DNA from: Kribbella voronezhensis
GTDB taxonomy: Bacteria > Actinomycetota > Actinomycetes > Propionibacteriales > Kribbellaceae
Direction: 5' to 3'
Assembly: GCF_004365175.1 (NCBI RefSeq)
Contig: NZ_SOCE01000002.1
Span: 1 to 64,000 of the forward strand
Length of the DNA stretch: 64,000 nt
The translations under genes and the position numbers were made by a program. Positions 52,085 to 60,012 of the stretch are shown piece after piece (within the stretch, counting starts at the first letter, position 1; the number at the start of each line of letters is the position of its first letter). A model generated the notes under the pieces. That model searched no databases and had not been told where the DNA came from. It saw only the letters and a list, made by a program, of their open reading frames with translations.

Positions 52085-54048
52085 TGACCTCGGAGGTCAC
52101 AATTGCAGCCTTGGACATCGCCCGAGTGGCCGGTGTCGGTCGTGCCGCAGTGAGCAACTGGCGGCGCAGACACTCGGATTTCCCTCAGCCTGTCGGCGGC
52201 ACGACGAGCAGCCCGCTGTTCTCGCTCAACCAGGTCGAGAGCTGGTTGGACGAGCACGGCAAGTCATTTCGGCTCTCGGAGGCCGATCGCTTCTGGCAAC
52301 GAGTTCGTACTTCGGTGGACGACATTCGGCTCGGCGAGTTCGTAGGTCACATCGGCGCGTGTCTCGTCTTGGCGAAGCGACAACCCGAGGTGTGGAGGCG
52401 CTCGTCCGTTGGGCCGGCCAAGAAAGTGGCAGCCGCGCTGGAGAGCGCAATTGCTCGGAGCCCCGACCTCCCGAGGACTGATCTGGATACCTTTCCGGAC
52501 AGTTGGGTGGCTCTCTTCAAGGAAGCGGCCGAGCTTGCGTCGACAGTTGGCCCTTCGACTACCTACGAGCGCCTATGCGAGCGATACCAGGAAACCCGAG
52601 CTCGTCGGGGCGTGGCTACCGGCCCGGAAGTCGTCGACTTGATCGCGAGGATCGCCTCGACTGCGATCTGCCCTGGTGGATCGGTCATGGACCCCTCCTG
52701 CGGCATCGGCACGTTACTGAAGGCACTCCGGGGAGCAGGTGGTACTCGCTCACTGGGCCAGAGTGCGGATGAATTCGCGGCCCGTATCTGTGCAAGCAGG
52801 CTCCTTCTTGATTGTGATCAGCAAGTCCAGGTGGCGGCAGCCGACGCCGTCAAGGTGGATGCATTCAAGGGGGAGCTGGTTGACGTCGTTGCATGTGAGC
52901 CGGCTGTCGATCGGGCCTGGGGATACGACGAGCTGATCGCCGACTCGAGGTGGGAATTGGGTCTGCCGCCGCGCTCCGAGCCAGAGCTAGCTTGGTTGCA
53001 GCACTGCCTCGCCCATCTCCGTCCGGGTGGTCTAGGTGCCGTCGTACTGCCGGCGGCGGTGGCAAGTCGTCGAGCTGGGCGTCGAATCAGGGGAAACCTG
53101 CTCAGAGCCGGACTGTTGCGGGCAATCATCGCGCTACCCCTGTCTGGCCCGGGCGTTGTCGGCCCAAGGGATCTCTGGATATTGATCAAGGCTGATGGCG
53201 GAGAGACCCCGCAGAGCGTGCTGATGGTTGACGGATCGCACGAGTCAATCGACGTGCCGGCGACGTGGCAGGCATTCTTGTCTGATCAGGTGCTCGGTGA
53301 CGGTGCTCGCGCCGTACGAGTGATCGACCTGTTGGACGATGAGATCGACCTCAGCCCGACGCGTCAGCTCGCATTGTCCAAGCCGTCCGATGGCAGTGAG
53401 TACGTCGAGGCCGAGGCTGCCTGGTGCAAGATCATCGACGCGCTTGGCGATGCCCTGCCACGGCTGTCTCAGCGAGGGCCTGCCGAGCAGCTCACGATGA
53501 CCACGATCGGTGAGTTGTCGAAGGCCGGCGTGATTGCAATCCACCAGCCGCCGATCAGGATGGAGACCCGCGCAGGCGACGAACCGGTGTTGACCGCCAA
53601 AGATGTCAGGCATGGTCAACCTGCGTCGCAGAACGCGGCACCCTCACCGGGTGCGGTCGAGCTCTTACGGGGTGACGTCGTTGCGCCGCTACTTCGGGCT
53701 GGTCAGGTGCGAGTGATTAGCGAAGGTGGCACGTTGCTCGGATCAAATCTGGTCATGCTCCGTCCGGATGCCGAGCGGATGGATCCGGAGTTTCTGGCCG
53801 GCTGCCTGCGGGCGGCTGAGCACGAGGCACCGGCCCGACCATCGGGTGTCTCGGGACGATTCGATACCCGGAAAGTCCGGGTGCCCCGCCTGGCCATCGA
53901 CGAGCAGCGTCGGTTGGGCACAGCGTTCAAGGAGCTGGCGACACTTGAATCGCGTTTGGCAGAGCTTCAGGAAGTGAGCACCAAGCTCATGCAGACTGCG
54001 AGGCTCGGTCTCATTCAGGGCGTCATCGAGGCAGGCAGGGCGACGTGA
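52084..54048 (+). CDS. N6-adenine DNA methylase-like protein with degenerate catalytic motif
   Basis: A 654-aa protein. A helix-turn-helix heads it (IARVAGVGRAAVSNWRRRH). The methylase core has motif I VMDPSCGIGTLLKAL (~199), matching DPACGSGT of N6 enzymes. Where motif IV (D/N-P-P-Y/F/W) should stand, the protein reads VVACEPAVDRAWG (~267): the second proline and the aromatic are gone. The C-terminal ~200 residues resemble a type I specificity (HsdS-like) domain (IGELSKAGVIAI, VLTAKDVRHGQ, FDTRKVRVP). Type I-like M-S fusion, probably unable to methylate; it may bind DNA or SAM only. Coupled to drmC and to the kinase gene. Confidence 0.7.
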   Translation: MTSEVTIAALDIARVAGVGRAAVSNWRRRHSDFPQPVGGTTSSPLFSLNQVESWLDEHGKSFRLSEADRFWQRVRTSVDDIRLGEFVGHIGACLVLAKRQPEVWRRSSVGPAKKVAAALESAIARSPDLPRTDLDTFPDSWVALFKEAAELASTVGPSTTYERLCERYQETRARRGVATGPEVVDLIARIASTAICPGGSVMDPSCGIGTLLKALRGAGGTRSLGQSADEFAARICASRLLLDCDQQVQVAAADAVKVDAFKGELVDVVACEPAVDRAWGYDELIADSRWELGLPPRSEPELAWLQHCLAHLRPGGLGAVVLPAAVASRRAGRRIRGNLLRAGLLRAIIALPLSGPGVVGPRDLWILIKADGGETPQSVLMVDGSHESIDVPATWQAFLSDQVLGDGARAVRVIDLLDDEIDLSPTRQLALSKPSDGSEYVEAEAAWCKIIDALGDALPRLSQRGPAEQLTMTTIGELSKAGVIAIHQPPIRMETRAGDEPVLTAKDVRHGQPASQNAAPSPGAVELLRGDVVAPLLRAGQVRVISEGGTLLGSNLVMLRPDAERMDPEFLAGCLRAAEHEAPARPSGVSGRFDTRKVRVPRLAIDEQRRLGTAFKELATLESRLAELQEVSTKLMQTARLGLIQGVIEAGRAT

Positions 54049-55610
54049 CCAAGCGGATACTCGGTGGACGCTACGAATTACATGACTTGCCGCTGGCTCG
54101 CGGGGGTATGGGGGAGGTATGGGTCGGGCGGGATGTTCGACTGGAGCGGGAGGTCGCGGTCAAGTTCCTACGGTTCCCCGACGGCACGCCGGACGACCAG
54201 CTGATTCGGCGATTCGTTCGCGAGTCGCGGATCACTGCAAGGCTCGAACACCCGGGGATTCCCGCTGTGTACGACGTCGGAACCGACGACGGCCGTCCGT
54301 ACTTGGTGATGCAGCGCATCAACGGTACGACGTTGGCCGACGTCGTTGCCGAGAGTGGCGCTCTCCCCGTCGGGTGGGTGGCGGCGATCGCGGCCCAGAT
54401 CTGTGCGGTACTCACGGTGGCTCATCGAGCGTCACTTGTGCATCGTGATCTCAAGCCGGGCAACGTGATGCTGTGTCCGGACGGCACGGTGAAGGTCCTG
54501 GACTTCGGACTGGCTGTAGCCCTTGATCTCCGAGACATCTCGGAGATCACCCGGACCGGTCAGACGATAGGAACGCCCGCGTATATGGCGCCCGAGCAGG
54601 TCATGGCGGCACTTAGCGGTCCGCAGAGCGACCTATATGCCTTGGGATGCACCATGCACGAGATGTTGACCGGGCGCCGGCCCTTCACCGGGACGACGCC
54701 GTACTCAATCATGAACAAGCAAGTCAGCGAACTCCCCCTCGCCGTGCGCCGCCGTCGTGCCGAGGTTCCGCAAGCACTTGATGAGCTGGTTCTCGAGCTG
54801 ATGGAGAAGAAGCCCGACAATCGCCCTGTCAGCGCAGAGATTGTCTTCGATCGGCTCAGCCCGTTCATCGCCGACCTCGGCCCATTGCCACCGGTACTTC
54901 GCTCACTGGACGGTCACGACGCAGTCCGTATGTATGCCGAGGCGCTCAGCCAGGTGGGCTCTCGGCGGACCGCGCCTGCGGGGCCCCGAGTATTGGATCT
55001 GAAAGTCGGTGCCCAGCACGAGCCTAAAGCCGATCTCGGCACCTTCAGTCGTGGACGCTTGGCTCGGGCGCGGCAAGAGGCGGCAGAGCTGGTTGATCAA
55101 TCCCGCTTTACCCAAGCTGCAGATGTGCTGGATGCTCTGGCGGAGCCAGCAACGCATGCGTTCGGATCTGTCGATAGTGAAGTTGTGAGCCTGCGGCTTG
55201 AGCTGGCTGATGTGCTCTTTGAGGGCGGCAACTACCGCGCGGCCGGCCCGATATATCACCAGCTGGGCGTGGATCTGGCTACTGTACGAGGCCCGAACGA
55301 CGAGCTCGTCTTTCGCTGCCGCCTTCAGGAAGCCACCTGCCAGGCGCTGATCGGGCAGTCCGATATGGCCATTGAGCAGCTGCAGGCTTTGCTGAGCGAC
55401 GAAAATCGGGTCCTGGGCTCGAACGATTCGAGGACCCTTGAGCTGCGGCGGCAGATAGGACTTCTCCAACTCGGTGCCGGTCGCATCGAAGAGTCAACAG
55501 AGCTGCTCGGCGAGCTGCTTGCAGATCTCGAACGGCTCCGCGGCATAGAGGATCCGCTGACGATCAGGGTGCGCGACCTGCTCAACGGACTTCCGCGAAC
55601 GGAGGGATGA
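54045..55610 (+). CDS. Soluble Ser/Thr protein kinase with C-terminal TPR-like region
   Basis: A 521-aa Hanks-type kinase. GTG overlaps the methylase stop. The catalytic domain (residues ~5-270) is complete: glycine loop LARGGMGEVWVG, AVKFL lysine, VHRDLKPGNVML catalytic loop, VKVLDFGLA (DFG) and GTPAYMAPEQ. The C-terminal ~200 residues are helical repeats of TPR type (LGTFSRGRLARARQEAAELV, VVSLRLELADVLFEGGNY). No transmembrane helix, unlike PASTA kinases. A kinase within a DISARM operon recalls PglW in BREX-2, but no pgl genes are here. Likely a signalling or abortive component. Confidence 0.88.
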   Translation: MTKRILGGRYELHDLPLARGGMGEVWVGRDVRLEREVAVKFLRFPDGTPDDQLIRRFVRESRITARLEHPGIPAVYDVGTDDGRPYLVMQRINGTTLADVVAESGALPVGWVAAIAAQICAVLTVAHRASLVHRDLKPGNVMLCPDGTVKVLDFGLAVALDLRDISEITRTGQTIGTPAYMAPEQVMAALSGPQSDLYALGCTMHEMLTGRRPFTGTTPYSIMNKQVSELPLAVRRRRAEVPQALDELVLELMEKKPDNRPVSAEIVFDRLSPFIADLGPLPPVLRSLDGHDAVRMYAEALSQVGSRRTAPAGPRVLDLKVGAQHEPKADLGTFSRGRLARARQEAAELVDQSRFTQAADVLDALAEPATHAFGSVDSEVVSLRLELADVLFEGGNYRAAGPIYHQLGVDLATVRGPNDELVFRCRLQEATCQALIGQSDMAIEQLQALLSDENRVLGSNDSRTLELRRQIGLLQLGAGRIEESTELLGELLADLERLRGIEDPLTIRVRDLLNGLPRTEG

Positions 55611-55611
55611 G

Positions 55612-57702
55612 ATGCCAAGACTAGCGATCGAGAGGGAATTCCTCCGAGACTTCGCACGGCTGGACCGCAAGCTTCAGGATCGGGTCTCCGACGTGTTCTC
55701 GAAGTTCAATGAGGCGACGCACGCGGGGATCCATCTGGAGAAGGTTGGCAACGCTCGCGACGATCGTCTCCGGTCCATCCGGATCGACAAGTTCTGGCGC
55801 GGAGTCGTCCTTGCCCCTGAATCAGGCGATACCTACACCTTGCTGAAAGTCCTGCCGCACGACGACGCTTACGTCTGGGCTCAGCGTCGCCAGGTATCGA
55901 TCAACACAGTGACCGGGCGGATCGAGATCAGGGATGTCGAGGCGATCGACGCGACGCTACCCGAGCTGAGTCGAGCGGCGGGCGGCAAGGACGAGCGACT
56001 CTTCTCTCAAGTTAGCGACGGCGACCTACGCCGTCTGGGTGTGGATAACCAGACCCGCGAGTTTGCCGGCGTCCTCACCGATATTGTGCAGCTCGAGGCG
56101 GCCAGGGCCTTCCTTCCACAGCATCAGTGGGAGGCTCTCTACGGACTTGCCGCCGGCCTGACACCCGAAGAAGTCTGGAGCGAGCTAGGAGCACCACCGG
56201 CCGATGAGCAGATCGATCCAGACGACGTAGATGCAGCCGTCGAACGTACGGCGGAGCGCGTCGTACTGGTATCCGGGTCGGCTGAACTGCTCGAGGTGTT
56301 TCGTCGCCCGCTCGACCTGTGGCGCGTCTACTTACATCCCTCCCAGCGCAAGGTCGTCGCGGCGTCGTACCGCGGTCCCGCTCGCGTGACGGGTGGCCCG
56401 GGCACCGGGAAGACAGTGGTCGCGATGCATCGTGCGTATCACCTGGCTCGTCAGGGCTCGGGCCAGGTTCTCGTCACCACCTTCACCTCGACACTTGCCA
56501 CGTCTCTCCAAATGGGACTCGACCTGCTGGTGGACGACCCGAAGGTTCGAGAACGGATTGTCGTCCAGCACGTGGACCAGTTTGCACACCACGTCTTCCG
56601 CAAGCGTTTGGGGCACCCAAAGCTGCTTTCGCCGACCGACGAGACACGCCGTTGGCGGCAGGTGCTACGCGCCCTGAAGTTGCCTGTCACCGAAACCTTC
56701 ATGAGCGAGGAGTGGCGACAGGTCGTGCTTGCCCAACAGGTTCCGGATGGCGAGGCGTATTTGGCCGCCAAACGAACCGGCCGTGGGCGTCCCCTGGGCA
56801 GCCGTCAACGTACTCAAGTCTGGGCGGCGATCGATGCCTTCCAGCGAGGGCTCATCGAGGCCGGCCTGTGGACTCACGAGACTATTCAGGCTGAAGCTGC
56901 AGCAGTGCTAGGTGAGGCAAGCGACAAACCCTTCCGGCATGTCGTGGTCGATGAGGCGCAGGATCTCAACCCGAACCAGTGGCGCCTCCTGCGAGCGGCC
57001 GTCGCGCCGGCATCGGATGATGTCTTCATCGCCGGCGATACCCATCAACGGATCTACCAGCATCGCATCAGCCTGAAAGATGTTGGCCTAAACGTCGCAG
57101 GACGGTCGGCGCGGCTGACTGTGAGCTACCGCACGACCGCGGAGATCCTTGCTTGGAGCTTGAACATGCTGCATGGGCAGCAGATTGACGACATGGACGG
57201 CGGATCCGAAACTATCGCTGGATACCGCTGTGAGACCCATGGCACGCTGCCGCAACTCAAATCGTTCGCGGGACGCACCGATGAGTACAGGGCTCTGTCC
57301 GAGCAGGTTCGAACCTGGATTGACGCGGGGGTAGAGCCCGGTGAGATCGGTGTTACGGCTCGGTCGAACAGCGCCGTGGACACGCTCATCTTGGAGCTGA
57401 GGCGGTCCGACATCGATGCTTATGCGCTCGCTGACTCGCAGGCTCGATCGAGCGGTGTAGCTGTTGGGACGATGCATCGAATGAAGGGTCTCGAGTTCCG
57501 GTGCATGGCCGTGGTCGGTGTGACGACGAACCAAGTTCCGCCGCCTAGTGCAATCACTCCGGTCGAAGAGGACCGTGCTACACACCTGCAGGATCTACAA
57601 CGCGAGCGTTGCTTGCTGTTTGTGGCGTGCACACGCGCCCGGGAACAGCTGTATGTCTCGTGGCACGGAACCCCCAGCGATTTCATCGACCAGGTCCGAT
57701 GA
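55612..57702 (+). CDS. RelE-like domain fused to UvrD/REP helicase
   Basis: A 696-aa fusion. The first ~110 residues resemble a RelE/ParE toxin fold (EREFLRDFARLDRKLQDRV, then RIDKFWRGVVLAPESG, YTLLKVLPHDDAYVWA). From ~250 an SF1 helicase follows: motif I RVTGGPGTGKTVVAMHRA, motif II HVVVDEAQDLNPNQW, motif III (FIAGDTHQRIYQHR), motif V/VI VGTMHRMKGLEFRCMAVV, then LLFVACTRAREQLYVSWHG. One base separates it from the kinase stop. Such fusions occur in actinobacteria. Whether the RelE part is a toxin or a nucleic-acid-binding module cannot be told. Confidence 0.85.
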   Translation: MPRLAIEREFLRDFARLDRKLQDRVSDVFSKFNEATHAGIHLEKVGNARDDRLRSIRIDKFWRGVVLAPESGDTYTLLKVLPHDDAYVWAQRRQVSINTVTGRIEIRDVEAIDATLPELSRAAGGKDERLFSQVSDGDLRRLGVDNQTREFAGVLTDIVQLEAARAFLPQHQWEALYGLAAGLTPEEVWSELGAPPADEQIDPDDVDAAVERTAERVVLVSGSAELLEVFRRPLDLWRVYLHPSQRKVVAASYRGPARVTGGPGTGKTVVAMHRAYHLARQGSGQVLVTTFTSTLATSLQMGLDLLVDDPKVRERIVVQHVDQFAHHVFRKRLGHPKLLSPTDETRRWRQVLRALKLPVTETFMSEEWRQVVLAQQVPDGEAYLAAKRTGRGRPLGSRQRTQVWAAIDAFQRGLIEAGLWTHETIQAEAAAVLGEASDKPFRHVVVDEAQDLNPNQWRLLRAAVAPASDDVFIAGDTHQRIYQHRISLKDVGLNVAGRSARLTVSYRTTAEILAWSLNMLHGQQIDDMDGGSETIAGYRCETHGTLPQLKSFAGRTDEYRALSEQVRTWIDAGVEPGEIGVTARSNSAVDTLILELRRSDIDAYALADSQARSSGVAVGTMHRMKGLEFRCMAVVGVTTNQVPPPSAITPVEEDRATHLQDLQRERCLLFVACTRAREQLYVSWHGTPSDFIDQVR

Positions 57703-57720
57703 GCCGCATCGCGTTGATCG

Positions 57721-58188
57721 GTGGGTGACACCAGGGTGGACGATAAGCCGATGAGGCCACTCGAGACGTCGGCACTGGTCAGCGCGCGCATGAGTCGGCA
57801 GAAGTCTCGAAACACGCAAGTCGAGATTGAGTTGCGTAGGTACCTGCACGCGGCCGGCTTGCGTTACCGGATCCACCGACGCCCGGTACTGGGAGTTCGG
57901 CGGGAGGCCGACATCGTCTTCGGTCCTGCACGTGTGGCCGTTTTTGTCGACGGGTGCTTCTGGCATGGATGTCCCGAACACGCTACGTGGCCCAAGAGTA
58001 ATGCGGAGTTCTGGCGAGAAAAGATTGAGGGCAATCGCCGGCGGGATGCCAACACAGACGCCCTCCTCGCGAAGGCGGGGTGGCTCGTAGTACGGGTCTG
58101 GGAGCACGAGGGTATCGAGGCCGCCGCCGCACGCGTGCAACGCGCGGTAGCGGCACGACGCGTAAGTCAAGGGCGAGTCGTCAAGTAG
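57721..58188 (+). CDS. vsr: Vsr-like very-short-patch repair endonuclease
   Basis: A 155-aa protein (GTG 57721; an ATG at 57751 is an alternative). The Vsr core is intact: MSRQKSRNTQVEIELRRYL, HRRPVLGVRREADIVFG with the catalytic Asp, VAVFVDGCFWHGCPEHATWP with the zinc Cys/His residues, FWREKIEGNRRRDANT, and WLVVRVWEHE. Vsr nicks T:G mismatches from deaminated 5-methylcytosine and usually sits with a Dcm-type methylase. None is in the window, so it may act as a defence nuclease. Its end overlaps the convergent drmB-like gene by 22 bases. Confidence 0.88.
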   Translation: MGDTRVDDKPMRPLETSALVSARMSRQKSRNTQVEIELRRYLHAAGLRYRIHRRPVLGVRREADIVFGPARVAVFVDGCFWHGCPEHATWPKSNAEFWREKIEGNRRRDANTDALLAKAGWLVVRVWEHEGIEAAAARVQRAVAARRVSQGRVVK

Positions 58189-60011
58189 CCCGGCACACTG
58201 CCTGAAGGAGTGGACACCAAGAGAGCACGGTCCAAGAAGCTGTTGTTCGTCTCGCAGCTGGTTTCCGGGAGCAGGACACAGGCATGGCACGCTGCAAGAT
58301 TCACGCTGTCGGCGCCGCTCGCCTCGGACTCCATACAGAGCGGATCGTTGGAGCACCAGGTGGCTCGCTCAAAGGCTGCGGGAAGGGAGGATGCCAGGCT
58401 GGCGATTTCGCCTTGAGCGACCAGGCCGCCCAGGCTTCCGGCAGAGTCACTGGTCGCTGTGTAGATCAGCACGCCAGCCATGTTCTCATCGGCGTACAGG
58501 CGTTCCCGGAGGGCTGCGGCCGGGTAGCCGCCGTCGAGACTCCATTCGTTGATCAAGACGTGGGCTAGCGTGTGAAGGAGCAGGAAGCGTGGCGTAACTG
58601 GCGACTCAGGTACCGATGTCTCAGCTCCGCGATCAACAGCCGCCCGGCCTCGGAGCAGTTCGAGATGGTTTCGCCGGATTTTCTCACTGCGTGCGATGAT
58701 CGCTGGAATAGTCTCCCAAGACTTCAGGCGATTCTCATCGAGTCGCAGAAATACACCTTCGCCGCTGACCTCCATCGCCGGAAGCCAGTCGATGTGTGTA
58801 GCCAGGGTCAGCGCTGCATGGCGTTGCGCCGGGTCAGCATCCGTCGGGATCGCCCCTCTCGAAAACGAGGTCAGGACGCGAACCTCGCGGAGGCGTTTCA
58901 CCAGCATGCTCCGGTCGATGCCCAGTTCCTGGATCGGTGCCGTATCGGCCGCTGGCCTTTCGCACTCGAACTGTGACGCCACACGGGATTCCGAGCGATG
59001 CCCGCGAACGAGACTCTTATACTCCTCGTTCCGCAGTGAATCGAACCCCGTCGCGTAGTGGACCTCTTCTTCAGCGGCGAGTCGGTCCTGTTCTTCGATC
59101 TCCCGAACCTCATGAATCAAGTCTTCGAGGTCCACGTCGTGTTTTTCACTTGGCCGAAGTTGGTTGGAGTAGACCCAGCGGATCACCTCGTCAGGGGCGC
59201 CGATGAGGCGGTGCCGTTCGATCACTGCGTGAATTCCCTCGCCCCAGGGCGGAATCGACAATGCGCTGCGCATGATCGGGTGCCAGGTGGAAGACGAGCC
59301 ACGCTGCATAGTGCGAGGTTGTTGATCGCAGGCCTCTACTGGGGCGTCCCTTAGCCAGGGCCGCCTTCCCTCACAGCGAATGCGAAGCTTATTGAGCTCA
59401 GTGGTTCGAAAGGCACCTTCCATCGATACCTCGGGCACACCACAGCTACAGCTGATGACGACTGACCGAAGTGACGCACTGCTGGCAAGAGTGTTGATGG
59501 AGATGCTCCCACCGCAGGAGCCACCAGAGTGATCGCTGCCCCGATGGATCCACTTCCAGTATGGGAAGTCATCGATATGACCGTTGTCGCAGCCGAGCAC
59601 GAATCGGGACGGTACGAGTTCAATTTCGCACTCTAGGCACTTCGCATGACCAGTCGGTGAGTTGAATCTCCCGAATGGCTGGAGGGCGCTGCATTTCGGG
59701 CAGGAATAATATTCCGGAAATCGGCGGACCCGCACTCCGTCGGTTCCGCGGTCGAGGTCAGGCGTCGGCGGCAGGCGGAAAGACCGGACGCCCAGCACGC
59801 GAGCGAGGCGGCGTTCGAAGATCTCGGTTGTATCCCTGGTATCCCAAGAGTCGAGTCCGGCCACAATAAAGGACTCGTTGTCGATCGCGATCATCGCTCC
59901 CACTCCGTAGGTGGTGATCAGTTGGGACCGTCGAACCATGCCCAGCTTGCGAGGTACTACTTTCGGGGAACTGCCGGGCCGGCAACGTCGAGATGATGGC
60001 AAGCCGGGCAT
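58167..60011 (-). CDS. Second DrmB-like protein (DUF1998)
   Basis: A 614-aa protein from ATG 60011, which follows the stop of the upstream helicase by one base and has an AGGAG RBS; an internal ATG at 59939 is possible. It carries the same landmarks as DrmB: RRSQLITTYGVGAMIAID near the N-terminus, YSCPKCSALQPFGRF and KCLECEIEL cysteine pairs, LGCDNGHIDDFPYWKWIHRG, and a C-terminal DUF1998 with LLHTLAHVLINEWSLDGGY, YTATSDSAGSLGGLV, CSNDPLCMESE and CHACVLLPETSCETNNSFLD. It is clearly related to the plus-strand DrmB but divergent. Partner of the preceding DrmA-like protein. Confidence 0.82.
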   Translation of the reverse strand: MPGLPSSRRCRPGSSPKVVPRKLGMVRRSQLITTYGVGAMIAIDNESFIVAGLDSWDTRDTTEIFERRLARVLGVRSFRLPPTPDLDRGTDGVRVRRFPEYYSCPKCSALQPFGRFNSPTGHAKCLECEIELVPSRFVLGCDNGHIDDFPYWKWIHRGSDHSGGSCGGSISINTLASSASLRSVVISCSCGVPEVSMEGAFRTTELNKLRIRCEGRRPWLRDAPVEACDQQPRTMQRGSSSTWHPIMRSALSIPPWGEGIHAVIERHRLIGAPDEVIRWVYSNQLRPSEKHDVDLEDLIHEVREIEEQDRLAAEEEVHYATGFDSLRNEEYKSLVRGHRSESRVASQFECERPAADTAPIQELGIDRSMLVKRLREVRVLTSFSRGAIPTDADPAQRHAALTLATHIDWLPAMEVSGEGVFLRLDENRLKSWETIPAIIARSEKIRRNHLELLRGRAAVDRGAETSVPESPVTPRFLLLHTLAHVLINEWSLDGGYPAAALRERLYADENMAGVLIYTATSDSAGSLGGLVAQGEIASLASSLPAAFERATWCSNDPLCMESEASGADSVNLAACHACVLLPETSCETNNSFLDRALLVSTPSGSVPGYLTTRP

Positions 60012-60012
60012 T

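Noticed and set aside
52084..55610. Methylase plus kinase as a BREX-2/Pgl system
   Set aside because: No PglY, PglZ or BrxC-like genes are present and the methylase has a type I-like specificity tail; the surrounding DrmABC genes fit DISARM.
54045..55610. Kinase as a PASTA/PknB housekeeping enzyme
   Set aside because: It has no transmembrane helix or PASTA repeats and is embedded in the coupled defence operon.
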